Source: Adiantum capillus-veneris (Eukaryota; Streptophyta; Polypodiopsida; Polypodiales; Pteridaceae). Taken from it: 64,000 bases of DNA. Positions 44,564 to 55,612 of this stretch are shown one piece after another. The translations under genes and the position numbers were made by a program. Each line of letters opens with the position of its first letter. Position 1 is the first letter of the stretch. Under the pieces are notes generated by a model that was not told the DNA's origin, did not search any database, and saw only the letters and a list, made by a program, of their open reading frames with translations. The stretch covers positions 11,274,412-11,338,411 of the forward strand of contig CM043965.1 of NCBI GenBank assembly GCA_014529385.2. The letters are read 5' to 3'.

Positions 44564-45340
44564 ACATTACCTCCTCTCGATTAGCTCCGTGTGGTGAAGA
44601 AGTATGGGAGACTGGCCTGCAGCCCCTAATTATATAATAATGAGCTTGTGGGGCGCCCGCTAATCTAGAAATCTGTTTTACCACGTGCAGTGGCAGCTTT
44701 AAGTGGTCGAGCTAATTTCATCATGCAGATTCCAGATTCCAGCGCTCCTGCAAATTAACAGGACCGTGGGAGTCGGACGTGTAGTATTACTTTCACGTGG
44801 AACGAAAGCAAGGGTTCAAGCGTACACTTCTGTGATTTCAATCAGTATCTTTACTTTTAGAAAAGGAATCCACGTACAATTTGCATTTTATCTATCCAGT
44901 ACCGTACGTTAGCTACTTATATTTTTTTATTTTAAAACGTGCACGCGGGTTGTGCATGCGTGTATGTGTGTGGCAGGACTAGAAAAAAAACATTTTCCCT
45001 AACCCAAAAAAAAAAAAGGGCAAACGTGAAATTCTCCTGGTGTTTGAAATTTCAAACACAGGTGTGTGGAGTGTAAAGGATGTGTATTTTATTTACTTGG
45101 TTGGCCTAAGCCAAATTTGTCCTCCACGTTGCTCACATATTTTCTCGGGGTGTCCACTAAGAAATATGTAAGATAGCACATGCAAATAAAATAAGAGATT
45201 TAAAATTAGGATACGTTTATAAAAAATTGTACTTAAATAAAGGGTTTTTTAAATTAAGGAAGTGAAAATTTTCATACACAAGAGCTTTTTTTTTTACAAA
45301 AATGCATACATAACGGGTACCGGTACATATAATACTTGAA
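44179..45340. other. intergenic DNA with two CT microsatellites
   Basis: A 50 bp unit (CATACATACACACACATTCT plus CT run) is repeated, giving CT tracts at 44481-44502 and 44525-44559. The remainder has no recognisable gene. Confidence 0.6.
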
Positions 45341-46772
45341 AATATACCAGTAGAACTTTTTAGAGTCTCTAGCTCACGAGGCTTGAACTTAAGTTTGAGT
45401 CTCATGACCTGCATACTCAAATTTCAAGCCTCCTAAGCTACAAACTTTAGCAAGATTCTTTCTAACTAGAACTAGTTTTCAAAAGTCTGTAGCTCATGAG
45501 GCTCAAGCTTAAGCTCACGAGCTTCTCGAGTCTATAGTTTGTGGCCTCAAACTTACGTTGGAGCCTCCTAACTTGGATGCTTAGTTTTCGAGCCTCATGT
45601 GAGCACTCTACTACGACTTGTTTTAGTGGATAATTCTATCTTTGGCTCTGGAGCTCGAACTTAAGCTCAAGCCTCACGACCTAGACACTCAATTTTCAAG
45701 CCTTATGAGCACTCTAGTAAAGCTCTTTCTACCTAAAAACTTTTTAAAATAGTATGTATCTCACAATGCTTGAATTGAGTCTTTACCTCATCTGGCTTGA
45801 ACTTATGTTTGAGTCTCATGACCTAAAGGCTCTAGTTCTAAGCATCACGAACACTCTAGCAGGATTCTTCCAAGCTAGAAGCAATCTACAACAGTCATAT
45901 TGGATGAGGCTCGAACTTAAGTTTGAACCTCATGCACCAGGGACTCTTCCACAACTCTTGCTAGTTGATCATCTTCCTGAGTCTCTAGTTCATGAGGCTC
46001 AAACTTAAGTTTGGGCCTCATGGAGCACTCTAGTGGGACTCTTTCAAGCCATGAATCATTTTCAAGAGTGGGCGTCATGACCTAGAGACTCAATTTTCAA
46101 GCCTGCTAAGCTACATATTTTAGAAAAAAAATTTCTAGCTAGAAACCATTTGCAAACATCTATAGCATGAGGCTCAAGATTAAGCTACGAGCTTCTTGAA
46201 ACAAAGACTCTTGCCAAAATTCTATCTCATTGAGTATTTAGTCTATAGTTTGTGGGCTCAAACTTAAGGTAGGGCTCATGACTTTGATGCTTAGTTTTCA
46301 AGCCTCATGTGAGCACCCTAGTATCACTTGTTTTAGTGGAGCATTCGTTCAATCTCTAGCTCTAAGGCTCGAACTTAAGTTCAAGCCTCATGACCTGGAC
46401 AATCAATTTTCAAGCCTTGTGAGCACTCTAGTAAAGCTCTTTCTACCTAGAAACTTTTTAAAAGAGTTTGTATCTCACAAGGCTGGAATTAAGTCTCTAC
46501 CTCATCTAGCATGAACTTATGTTTGAGTTTCATGTGGCCTAAACTTATGTTTGATTCTCATGACCTAAAGGCTCAATTGTTAAGCATCACAAACACTCCA
46601 GACTAGGACTCTCCCAAGCCAGAAGCAGTCTACAAGAGTCCTATCTCATGAGGCTCAAAATTAAGTTTGAGCCTCATGCACAAGGGCCTCATCTACAACT
46701 CTTTCTAGTTGATCATCTTCCTAAGTTTCTAGCTCATGAGGCTCGAACTTAAGTTCGAGCCTCGCGACTTGG
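45341..46772. repeat. degenerate tandem array, about 712 bp higher-order period
   Basis: Short units around GAGGCTCGAACTTAAGTT and GAGCCTCATGACCTAGAGAC recur at least eleven times at 90-195 bp spacing. Two long blocks match in order at a distance of 710-714 bp (CTTGTTTTAGTGGA at 45617 and 46327; AATTTTCAAG at 45691 and 46405). Many units are themselves inverted repeats; 46738-46763 is a perfect 26 bp palindrome centred on CTTAAG. The array resumes at 54550 after the chromovirus insertion. Confidence 0.85.
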
Positions 46773-47463
46773 TGTTATGAGCACGTATAGAGCTAGAAGA
46801 GAGCGAGAGGAGGCGCTCACAATATACAAGAACTTGGGACTTGATGATAAGCTTAATCTTGATTACAAGACTTAATACTTTATTAAGAGAGCTAGATACA
46901 AGACTTGGATTACATGACTTGAGTACAAGACAAGGCTTGATTGCAAGGACAAGACTTGAACATAAGACAAGAACTAGAAGAGGGTTTTCCCCATAGGTGC
47001 CTCACAACTGGTGTTGGCAAGACTGAGGGGCTTGTGAACCAAGACCCCTATTTATACTAGTGCTTGAGGAGGTTACTTGAGGAGGTTAGAAATTTCTAGG
47101 TTCTTCTTGAGGAGGTTAGAATCTTCTAGAACCTTCTTGATTCTTCTTCAACTTTCTATAGTTTTCCAAAAACTTCTAGATCCTTCCGGAATCTTCTCCA
47201 AGCTTCTAGAAACTTCTTGATCCTTCTAGTTCTTCTAGAACCTTCTAGATCCTTCTTCAACTTTCTAGATCTTCCCAGAAACTTCTAGAGACTTTCGGAA
47301 TCTTCTCCAAGCTTCTAGAAACTTCTAGAATCTCCTTTATATTTTTAGAACCTTCTAGAATCTTCTAGATCCTTCTAGATTCTTCTAGAGCCTTCTAGTG
47401 ATGATGTAGGCGATGACATAGGCGCTGATACAGGCAGCGACTAACTCTCAAGCATCCATGACA
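46773..47463 (-). repeat. 3' LTR of the chromovirus with HSE-like array
   Basis: U3 faces higher coordinates. Between about 47095 and 47400 it is packed with TTCTAGAA-type units. TTCTAGAAACTTCTAGAA (47313-47330) has four alternating TTC/GAA blocks at the exact 2 bp gap of a heat-shock element. A TATA box (TATAAATAG on the minus strand, about 47048-47056) follows in the transcription direction. Confidence 0.92.
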
Positions 47464-47478
47464 TTACCCCCTCCTCTA
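47464..47478 (-). other. polypurine tract of the chromovirus
   Basis: On the minus strand AGAGGAGGGGGTAA ends directly at the LTR boundary, the expected place for the plus-strand primer. Confidence 0.8.
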
Positions 47479-47799
47479 GCGACGAGTTCCACGAGGAGCA
47501 GTGGTGTTTGTTGATTGGGGCTTCCATGGATATTGTTGATGGAACTCTTGGACTTTGAGAGATGCATGCTGAAGATTGTGTGCTGGTTCCCAGGTTCGTT
47601 CACTGACATCATAGCCTTTCCAATGCACCAAGTACTGTAACTTGCCATGAGAAACTCGAGAATCTATGACTTCCTTGACCTCATATTCGTCATGTCCTTG
47701 AATCTCAACCGGAGGAGGTGGTTGTAGGGCTCTTCCTGGGATCTTAGATGTGTGACAAGGTTCTAGGACTGAGACATGAAAGACCGGATGGATTTTCAT
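47476..47799 (-). CDS. pol: integrase C-terminus and chromodomain
   Basis: The ORF starts in the usual pre-chromodomain motif (HPVFHVSVLEPC). The chromodomain follows: YEVKEVIDSRVSHGKLQYLV and HWKGYDVSERTWEPAHNL, with the aromatic residues Y, W and W visible. In chromoviruses this domain is thought to guide integration to marked chromatin. The frame ends at a stop just before the purine tract. Confidence 0.9.
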   Translation of the reverse strand: MKIHPVFHVSVLEPCHTSKIPGRALQPPPPVEIQGHDEYEVKEVIDSRVSHGKLQYLVHWKGYDVSERTWEPAHNLQHASLKVQEFHQQYPWKPQSTNTTAPRGTRR

Positions 47800-49007
47800 G
47801 GATGAGGGTAATCGGAGTCGATAGTTGACTGGATTGACTTAAAGGATAATTTTAAACGGCCCAAGCCTTTGATAATCAAGCTTTTGACAAGGACGAGATG
47901 AACGCAGATCATGCCGGAGGAGCCACACTTTATCCCCTTCTTTGTATTTTGGATGTTGCATGCGATAGAGATCTGTACTTTCCTTATACTTGGATTGAGC
48001 TTCTTTGATGTGAATTGTAAGTTCTTTGTGAATTGCAGATAATTGTTGTGTAAGATGAATAGCAAGTGGATTCTTGACTTGATGGTGTCTGTGGATATCC
48101 TGTTTGGGATGCTGACCATAATTGGCAAATAATAGAGTGTGATGGGTGGAGGCATGAAAACTGTTGTCATAGGAGAATTCTGCTAGCGGTAGGAGCTCGA
48201 CCCAATTATCCTGGTGATAACTGATAGTACAACGGAGATACTATTCCAAAACTTGATTTACTCTCTCTGTTTGTCCATCACTTTGTGGGTGATTGGCTGA
48301 GGAGAGGTTGATTTGTACTCCGAGTAGCTTGAATAAGCTTTTCCAAAAGCTAGAGATGAATTGTGGGCCTCGATCAGAAATTATTTCATCCGGTAATCCA
48401 TGATAACGATACATATACTGTAGAAAGAGTTTGGTCATACCTTCGCCGGTGATGGTTTTAGTGGTTGGAATGAAGTGTGCCATTTTTGTAAACCGATCCA
48501 TGACTACTAAAATGGAGTCAAATCCTTGTGACAAGGGTAGCTCTACAATGAAATCCATGGAGATGGATGACCATGGTTTGCTTGGAATGGGCAAGGGATG
48601 GAGTAACCGATGAGGACAATGACGAGGGGCCTTTGATCTATTGCAAGTGTCACAAGTGCCTACATACTCCTTGACAAGCTTCCGCATTTGAGGCCACAAA
48701 AGTCACGGGAGAGAAGCTCAATTGTCTTATTAACCCCAAAATGCCTTGCTGATGGAAGATCATGCCGTTGTTGAAGTACCTCCAAGCGTGTTGGTCCTGG
48801 CGGAATATAGAGAAGACCCTTATAGTAAATTAGTCCATCAATTTCTTGAAAGTCCTCATTAACCTCTTGTCCTTGTAGTTGTTGTCTAATATTCTGAGCA
48901 AGGGGGTCTCTGGCAATTTGTGTCTTCACCTTAGAAAGAGAAGTAGAATCTTCAAGAGCTTGGCTCATGGTGGCGTTTAGCTTAAGCTGCTCAGGTTTCA
49001 AAATCAC
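47800..49007 (-). pseudogene. pol: integrase of the chromovirus (frameshifted)
   Basis: The zinc module reads HDLPSARHFGVNKTIELL … YVGTCDTCNRSKAP across a frame change near 48690. The core has D in SISMDFIVELP, D in ISDRGPQFISSF and E in NHPQSDGQTERVNQ (48260-48580). The C-terminal part (47800-48240) is in a different frame, with stops near 47837 and 48240. All three catalytic residues are present, but the reading is broken. Confidence 0.85.
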
Positions 49008-49010
49008 TGA

Positions 49011-50490
49011 CTATTGTTGATCAAATGCTGTGTCGCCTTCTCTAGGTGCAAGGTAGGATGTTCTTGATAAGGCATCTGGCTTACCTTGTTGACGGCCAGG
49101 TCTATAAGAGATAAGAAAATCAAACCTTGACAGAATACCACTCCACCTGGCTTGGCGACGATTCAAAACGCGGGATGCCATGAAGTATTCCAAATTCTTG
49201 TGATCTGTATGGACATTGATCTTATGAGGAGCTCCTTCAAGTAGGTGATGCCAAGTGTCGAAGGAGTCGATGATTGCTAATAGCTCTTTGTCATGGATTT
49301 CATAATTGATGTCTGCAGAGATGATAACTTGCATGAATGAAAATCCATAGCATGTACTCGACCATCCTCTCCTACTTGGGATAGAATAGCACCAAGGGCA
49401 AAATCTGAAGCGTCCGTTTCTAGGATGAAAGGCTTTGTAGGATCTGCGTGAATTAGAATGGGTGCGGTCGTGAAAGATTGCTTGAGAGTCTGAAATGATT
49501 TCGCGGCCTCTGAGTCCCAAACAAAATTATTATGTCATGTCAACCTTGTGAGTGCTGTAACCACCTTAGAGTATCCCCATATAAAGATACGATAAAAATT
49601 TGCAAATCCGAGGAAAAGTGAACATCTCTTACCAAGGTGGGTGTCTCCCAATCAAGGATGGTTTGAACCTTCTTTGGATCCATGGAGATTTCCGTTTCAG
49701 AAATTACATAACCAAGAAATTCTACCTTAGATTGATGAAAAGAGCACGTCTCCAACTTTGCATATAACCCTGATGCACGAAGCTTTTCAAGCACTAATCG
49801 CACATGGTGTTCATGCTCTTCTTGATCCTTGTAAAATATCAAGATATCATCCAAATATATTACCACAAAATAATCCAAATACTCCCAAAAGATATCGTTC
49901 ATTAAATGTTGAAAAACAAATGGGGCATTTGTGAGGCCAAACGGCATGATCGTATATTTAAAGTGGCCATACCTTGTGCGAAAGGCTGTCTTCCATTCAT
50001 CACCTTCTTTGATTCTGACTAGGTTGTAAGCACTAAGAAGGTCTATTTTTGTAAATATTCTTGCCTTGCCAAGGTGCTCAAGAAGCTCTGGAATCAAGGG
50101 AAGGGGATAGCGATTCTTGACGATGATCTTGTTCAGGCCCCTATAATCCATGCACATCCGGAGAGTTCAGTCCTTCTTTTTTACAAAGAGTATTGGAGCT
50201 CCTGCTGGGGACTTTGAATGTCGTATGAACCCCTTAGCAAGATTCTCATCAATATTTTTTTGTAATTCTACCAATTCATCTTGAGATAGCTTGTACATTG
50301 GGCCAAAAGGGGGTTGGGTTCCTTCTTGAAGCTCTATAGCACAATCATAGGGTCGATGCAGCACAATCATAGGGTCGATGCTCCAGTAAGAGGTCTGCAT
50401 TCTTCTTCTCAAAAACATCATTGTAATCTTGATATTGACGTGGCAATACCTCCATGATTTTTGTTGTCGACGTGTCAGTTGGTGTTGCAA
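49011..50490 (-). pseudogene. pol: reverse transcriptase and RNase H of the chromovirus
   Basis: [20 protein letters not shown] begins the palm; [13 protein letters not shown] and the catalytic YLDDILIF follow (about 49840-49930). The thumb and connection lead to RNase H ([35 protein letters not shown]; 49030-49320). A stop at 50167 (just before MCMDYRG) and frameshifts near 49525-49550 and 49335 interrupt it. The N-terminal RT part ([18 protein letters not shown]) is at 50200-50300. A tandem repeat of about 22 bp (CACAATCATAGGGTCGATGC) at 50340-50380 adds another defect. Confidence 0.88.
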
Positions 50491-50636
50491 ATATCAGAAA
50501 AGTTGGATACTTTTTGGTTGCACGCATGAAGACCTTGGCTCCAAGATATATAGGCCTATTATGCCTTCCTTTCTTATTTTGGACTTTTCGTGGTTCAATT
50601 CTCCGAGCCCTCCAATCAATGTCAGGATTATGTGAT

Positions 50637-51056
50637 TCAAGCCACGGTAGCCCAATAACAATTGGACTGCTGGCTTTGTATAATATTGAACGCTATGCTT
50701 GAAACATGCTCCTTCAATGTCACTTCTATGGGGCGAGTTTCATACCTGACATCTCCTGAAGCGAGGGGACGACCATTAATGACTTCTACAGTTGTTGGAT
50801 TAGACTTCTCCACAAGTGGTATGCCTTGTTCTTTTGCAAACTTTTTGTCCATGAAGCATGCCGTTGCGCCTGAATCTAGTAACGCTTCACAATCCATGTG
50901 CCTACCCGACATATGGATCTTGACTGGTAGCATAAAACTTGAAGTGGAATCAACGGGAAGAAAGAGATCTTTTTTTCTTGTCTTTTGTCCAACCGAGCGG
51001 TCTCTATTGGGGTTAGATGTCCATGTTTTCCGAACACGTTGAGTCCATTGCACCAT
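50637..51056 (-). pseudogene. pol: protease of the chromovirus
   Basis: DCEALLDSGATACFMDKKFA holds the DSGA active site (about 50850-50900), with TVEVINGRPLASG as the flap region. The frame drifts after VSSIAFNIIQS, where the usual ILGMPWL-type closing motif is displaced by a frameshift near 50690-50640. Confidence 0.8.
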
Positions 51057-51257
51057 GAACCTTCATCCTTCTCTTCCTTGGACACTGTTAAACTATGTGC
51101 CCCTGCTCTCCGCAATACATACATAAGCCATTAATGCGTCGCCTTTGCTTCTCCTAGGCTGAGAGAGGTTGAAACCATGCTGAATCAATTTGCATGGGCT
51201 CAACGCTTGATTCATGGCCCTGTTGAGGTGTGTAGCCATTATGTGTCACTTATGTCT
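51057..51257 (-). pseudogene. gag: gag zinc knuckle region of the chromovirus
   Basis: Near 51085-51130 the minus strand reads CMYCGEQGHI, then a stop, then a Cys in QCPRK. This is a CX2CX4HX4C knuckle with one internal stop. The preceding text FQPLSA… connects it to gag sequence that continues beyond the inserted 51258-53067 element. Confidence 0.65.
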
Positions 51258-53067
51258 TGTATGTGCCCGAAATGTACCGCACATGACCGCATTGGGAGTG
51301 TCGAGCATGCCTCGTGTACCTTCATGTGGTAATGCACTCTTAGTAGAGGGGATCTCAAAAGGTGTAACTAAAGGGGCATCGGGGATTCAAAGGGTGTTCT
51401 TATTTTCCTATAAAAGGGAGGAGTCCTCCTTGTACGCATCATCGGGTGTTCAATCATTAACAGAGAACATGTCTTGGGATGTCTGGTTATCACTTCTCTC
51501 TCTATCACTCTCTCTTGCTGTCTTTATCTGTCTGTAATTCTTCTTTATCAACAACATTAAGGGTGTGTGGATGATGCTCTTAACACTTGGCGACCACGCA
51601 CGGAATGGAATCCCCTTTGTTGACGAAGGAGGTGTTGCCAACTACTGACGTCAGTATTCTGAACCTGATGTTGGCAAGTAGGAAGGCAATGGGGGTCTCA
51701 TTCAATAATTTCCTGCATGTAGAGCAGTTACTGGTAGTTTATGCGGCAGCAAACTCACGCCAAGGTCATCACAACACAACACACAAATTTGTCTGCTGTG
51801 CGGGAGTTTATTGGACTGCCGCAATGAAGTATTTTGTGGTGCACCTGGTTCGGGAGGCAGATTAGATATCAACGTTGCTGGTTGCAGGCCATTCAGAGTA
51901 TCACAGGGATTGCTATCAGTCACAAATGGGAAGTTGTGGTCTGCACAACGAGGAGGTGCCTAAAACTATTGGGAAGTTTGGACCATGCTATCGGAGTTGC
52001 TATGCGGAGATCAAAATGGCGGTACACGGCGCAATGCGGTGCTGTATCCTGTAGGGCAAGAATGCGGAAATATACTATCTCCAAATGTGTGGCACTGCGA
52101 TCAGGTGTGTGATATTGTCAGAAGTTCGCAGAGGAGTACTCGCCATGGGCAGCAGTGCGGGGTCAGTTAGCAAAGCTTTGTGCGGAGTTTGGAATGTGGC
52201 AGCTTATGCAATACTGCGGCTTCATGTAGACAAGGTTTATGCGGTGCCTGTGGTGCCAATTTCCAAGGCAAGGCTGCGAACGGGCGAGGGGACTTGGGGA
52301 ATCTGGAGATGCGGATCGAATGCGGTGCAAGCCTGATGCGGTGCAAGTGGCTGCCTGTGTGTTGGCAGACCAATAGGATGAACCATCAAAATAATCTGTA
52401 GTTACCTTTTCATACACACTTCACTATTAAGCACGGATTTACATAGTTCTAGATGCGGCAATTATATAAGCATTTTGCTTTGTAACTAAAACATGTGCGC
52501 ATGTCGACGGAAAAATGTGGAACAATGCGGCAAGGGGTTCGCAAATTTTGTGGCCAATCACGGGAAAAATTTCACTGAGTCCGAGATGAGGGTAGATGAA
52601 GATGGTTGGTCCAGGAGCAAAGAGCCAAAGAGCCAAGAAGCAGCCTCGACGATCATTCTTGCGTCACACTTCTCGAATTCCAAAAGAACCAATCAAGGGA
52701 TGCACTTGTGTTTTTGCACAATCCACCGTGCGTGCTAGGTGTATGTGCCTGAACTGTGCCGCACATGACCGCATTGGGAGTGTCGAGCATGCCTCGTGTA
52801 CCTTCATGTGGGAATGCAGTCTTAGTAGAGGGCATCTCAAAAGGTGTAACTAAAGGGGCATCGGGGATTCAAAGGGTGTTCTTATTTTCCTATAAAATGT
52901 AGGAGTCCTCCTTGTACGCATCATCGGGTGTTCAATCATTAACAGAGAATATGTCCTGGGATGTCTGGTTATCACTTCTCTCTCTATCACTCTCTCTTCT
53001 TGTCTTTATCTCTCTGTAATTCTTCTTTATCAACAACATTAAGGGTGTGTGGATGATGCTCTTAACA
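51258..53067 (+). mobile_element. 1.8 kb non-autonomous LTR element nested in chromovirus gag
   Basis: Two 328 bp LTRs (51258-51585, 52740-53067) start TGTATGTGCC and end CTCTTAACA. About 14 mismatches between them were counted by eye. The flanks TGTCT and TGTAT match at four of five bases. It splits the chromovirus gag reading. The 1.15 kb interior has no pol domain. TTGGCGACCACGCACGG follows the first LTR in primer-site position, but I could not name the tRNA, and no clear purine tract precedes the second LTR, so the plus orientation is tentative. Confidence 0.85.
51586..52739 (+). other. interior of the 1.8 kb element, TGCGG-rich
   Basis: Only short ORFs occur (for example 51587-51865, 92 codons, no recognised domain). 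The pentamer TGCGG, mostly as ATGCGG, occurs about 14 times between 51740 and 52530, often as ATGCGGTGC. The pattern is not tandem but dispersed at 15-130 bp intervals. Confidence 0.6.
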
Positions 53068-53824
53068 TGTATGGGGTCGTAATGTTGCCCCAAGACGCCT
53101 CTCTTGTCTCCTCTCAAATAGTCGATTATCACATTCTATTGCTTGAGAGATGAACTCGCTTAGTGTTTGAACCTTTGGCATAGTCAATAAAAGATCTTTT
53201 ACGTCATCCTTTAATCCCCACCAAAATTGGCTAATGAAATAATTCTCATGCCAAGTCAGATCACAAGTGAGCTGTTGAAATTTGGATGCATAGACGGATG
53301 CAGGTCTTGATCCTTGGCGGAGATTTCTAAGTTTGGTTTCAGCAACCCTTGCTCTATCAGTATCCCCAAAGGTTGCAGATAACTCTCACACAAAAGCTTC
53401 AAAGAAGGAGAGGAGATTCTTTTTCAAGTAAGGGAGCAAACCAAGAGAGAGCCGTACCTGAGAGGAGGGTCCCAATAAATCCTACTTGAGAGGCATCATC
53501 TGGATAACGCTCTTATTGCATTCAAATGAAGAGACACACTTGTTGGAGAAAACCTCTAAACTTTGATCTAGTCCCATCAAAATTTTCAGGCATGCTGACC
53601 TTCAGCTCCTTCTTATGTTGTTGAGAATAGCTAGATCTTGTAGCTTGTGCTTGATGTGTGCTTGTCTCTTGAAGCTCTTGAATTTGACATTGAAGATCTT
53701 GCAACGCCAATCCCAAGATTAGGGGTTGCCTTGCTTGAAGATGAGCGTTACGCTCGCGAAGTTCTTGTAACTGAGCTTGGATGCTTTGCAATGCGTTGAT
53801 GAGACCTTCCATCGTCGGCTCCAT
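53068..53824 (-). pseudogene. gag: gag capsid region of the chromovirus
   Basis: It starts METTM-like at 53824 (MEPTMEGLINALQSIQAQLQ, a coiled coil), then LKVSMPENFDGTRSKFRGFL. After a frame change it continues FGDTDRARVAETKLRNLRQG, SVYASKFQQLTCDLTWHE and QFWWGLKDDVKDLL, typical of the retrotransposon gag domain. It stops at the insertion of the 1.8 kb element. Confidence 0.8.
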
Positions 53825-53864
53825 GATGGATTGAGAAGATTAAGAGATGGTAGTCTTGCCAAAC

Positions 53865-54549
53865 TGTTATTAGCGCGTATAGAGCTAGAAAAGAGCGAGA
53901 GGAGGCGCTCACAATATACAAGAACTTGGGACTTGATGATAAGCTTAATCTTGATTACAAGACTTAATACTTTATTAAGAGAGCTAGATACAAGACTTGG
54001 ATTACATGACTTGAGTACAAGACAAGGCTTGATTGCAAGGACAAGACTTGAACATAAGACAAGAACTAGAAGAGGGTTTTCCCCATAGGAGCCTCACAAC
54101 TGGTGTTGGAAAGACTGAGGGGCTTGTGGCCCAAGACCCCTATTTATACTAGTGCTTGAGGAGGTTAGTTGAGGAGGTTAGAACTTTCTAGGTTCTTCTT
54201 GAGGAGGTTAGAATCTTCTAGAACCTTCTTGATTCTTCTTCAACTTTCTAGAGCTTTCCAAAAACTTCTAGATACTTCTCGAATCTTCTCCAAGCTTCTA
54301 GAAACTTCTTGATCCTTCTAGTTCTTCTAGAACCTTCTAGATCCTTCTTCAACTTTCTAGAGCTTTCCAAAAGCTTCTAGATTCTTCCGAAATCTTCTCC
54401 AAGCTTCTAGAAACTTCTAGAATCTCCTTTATATTTTTAGAACCTTCTAGAATCTTCTAGATCCTTCTAGATTCTTCTGGAGCGTGATGATGTAGGCAAT
54501 GATACAGGTGATGATGCAGGCAGCGACTGACTCTCAAGCATCCATGACA
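53865..54549 (-). repeat. 5' LTR of the chromovirus with HSE-like array
   Basis: It is nearly identical to 46773-47463. The HSE-like region is at about 54180-54480, with TTCTAGAAACTTCTAGAA at 54405-54422. The minus-strand TATA box is at about 54141-54149. Confidence 0.93.
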
Positions 54550-55000
54550 CTTGGAGACTCACTTTTCAAGCTTTCTGAGCACTCTTTTGAGCCTTGAATC
54601 ATCTTCAAGAGTGACAATCATGCTAAGCTCGAGAGCCTCATGACTTGGGGACTTCTATAAAACTCTTTCAAGTTGAAAGATATCTTCAAAAGTGTCTAGA
54701 TCATGAAGCTATGACCCTCATGACCTAAAGACTCAATTATTAATCCTCATGAGAACTCTTCGAGGAATATTTCTATCTAGAAAATATCTATAAGACTATT
54801 TATTTCACTAAGCCTGAGAGCCTCATGAGCGAGCTAAATTATTGAAAAAGTCTTTCCAATGGAAATCGATCTTCCAAAGTCTCTACCTTATGAGTCTCTT
54901 GAGCCTCATGACCTAGAGACCTGATATTCAAGCCTCATGAGCACTCTAGGAGGACTTTTTCTAGCTAGAAACCTTTTTCCTAGTTGTTCTCTAACTTTTT
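54550..55000. repeat. tandem array continued beyond the chromovirus
   Basis: Units such as GCCTCATGACCTAGAGAC and CAAGCCTCATGAGCACTC resume directly after the target duplication, confirming that the chromovirus landed inside the array. Confidence 0.8.
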
Positions 55001-55612
55001 GGATAGCTTTACTTAAGCTTGTTTATCTACTCAATATATTAAATCCAACTGTGGGGGATTATCCCTTACTCATCCTTGAAAAATATTGTGAGGTATAATG
55101 TTATTCTCATGAGAAGGATATGGATACGTATAAACTCATTTCTTCTATTATCCTAGTTTAACAATAGGACTAGAGTAGGTAGAATTGGTATTTTATTTTC
55201 ACGCTATAGTTTAAATAGAGAGAGGGACTTCAATAATTCTAGTTGGTACACATTTATGAAAATGGTTTTGATGCTCCATGGAATTATCTCATGGAATTAA
55301 ATCCCATAGTACGTACTACTCTCTCCTAGAACCGATCATGCTTATGCTCATTATTAAGAGACAATTCTAGCATGTGAGCTCAAAGATATGTCCTCCACCA
55401 ATTGATCATGTGATAGAAGGTTATCCATTTGAGTGATAAACCACACACCTCTCCTCTTTGAAGATAATTAATAATGATGCTTTTGGTTTTTATTTGTGCT
55501 ATTAAGTTGAAAAATTAGGGATGTTTGTGCCCTTCATAAGAGAGAACTCCTATCTTTGGTTTCAAAGAAATTCCCTCCACAATATAGCATCTGAGAGGTA
55601 GTGGTTTGCTTA
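55001..55612. other. AT-rich DNA, no gene seen
   Basis: No ORF with similarity, and no repeats beyond short matches to neighbouring sequence. Confidence 0.5.

Larger units (their letters stand above)
46773..54549 (-). mobile_element. chromodomain Ty3/gypsy retrotransposon (chromovirus), 7.8 kb
   Basis: LTRs of 691 and 685 bp start TGTTAT and end ATGACA on the plus strand. They are flanked by a perfect target duplication CTTGG (46768-46772 and 54550-54554). The coding strand is minus, in order gag, protease, reverse transcriptase, RNase H, integrase, chromodomain. A purine tract lies next to the 46773-47463 LTR. The LTRs are very similar, so insertion is recent relative to other elements here, yet the ORFs carry frameshifts. 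It sits inside the tandem array, and its gag is interrupted by another element at 51258-53067. Confidence 0.95.

Noticed and set aside
50662-51042. Plus-strand ORF over the chromovirus protease
   Set aside because: It is a shadow of the minus-strand retropepsin with its DSGA motif.
51834-52401. Overlapping ORFs inside the 1.8 kb element as genes
   Set aside because: Five or more short ORFs overlap in all frames with Cys/Gly/Arg-rich bias caused by TGCGG repeats, and no domain is recognisable.
53855-53870. Named tRNA primer site for the chromovirus
   Set aside because: The bases after the LTR on the minus strand (GTTTGGCAAGACTACC) sit in primer position but match no tRNA end that I can name, so no assignment is made.
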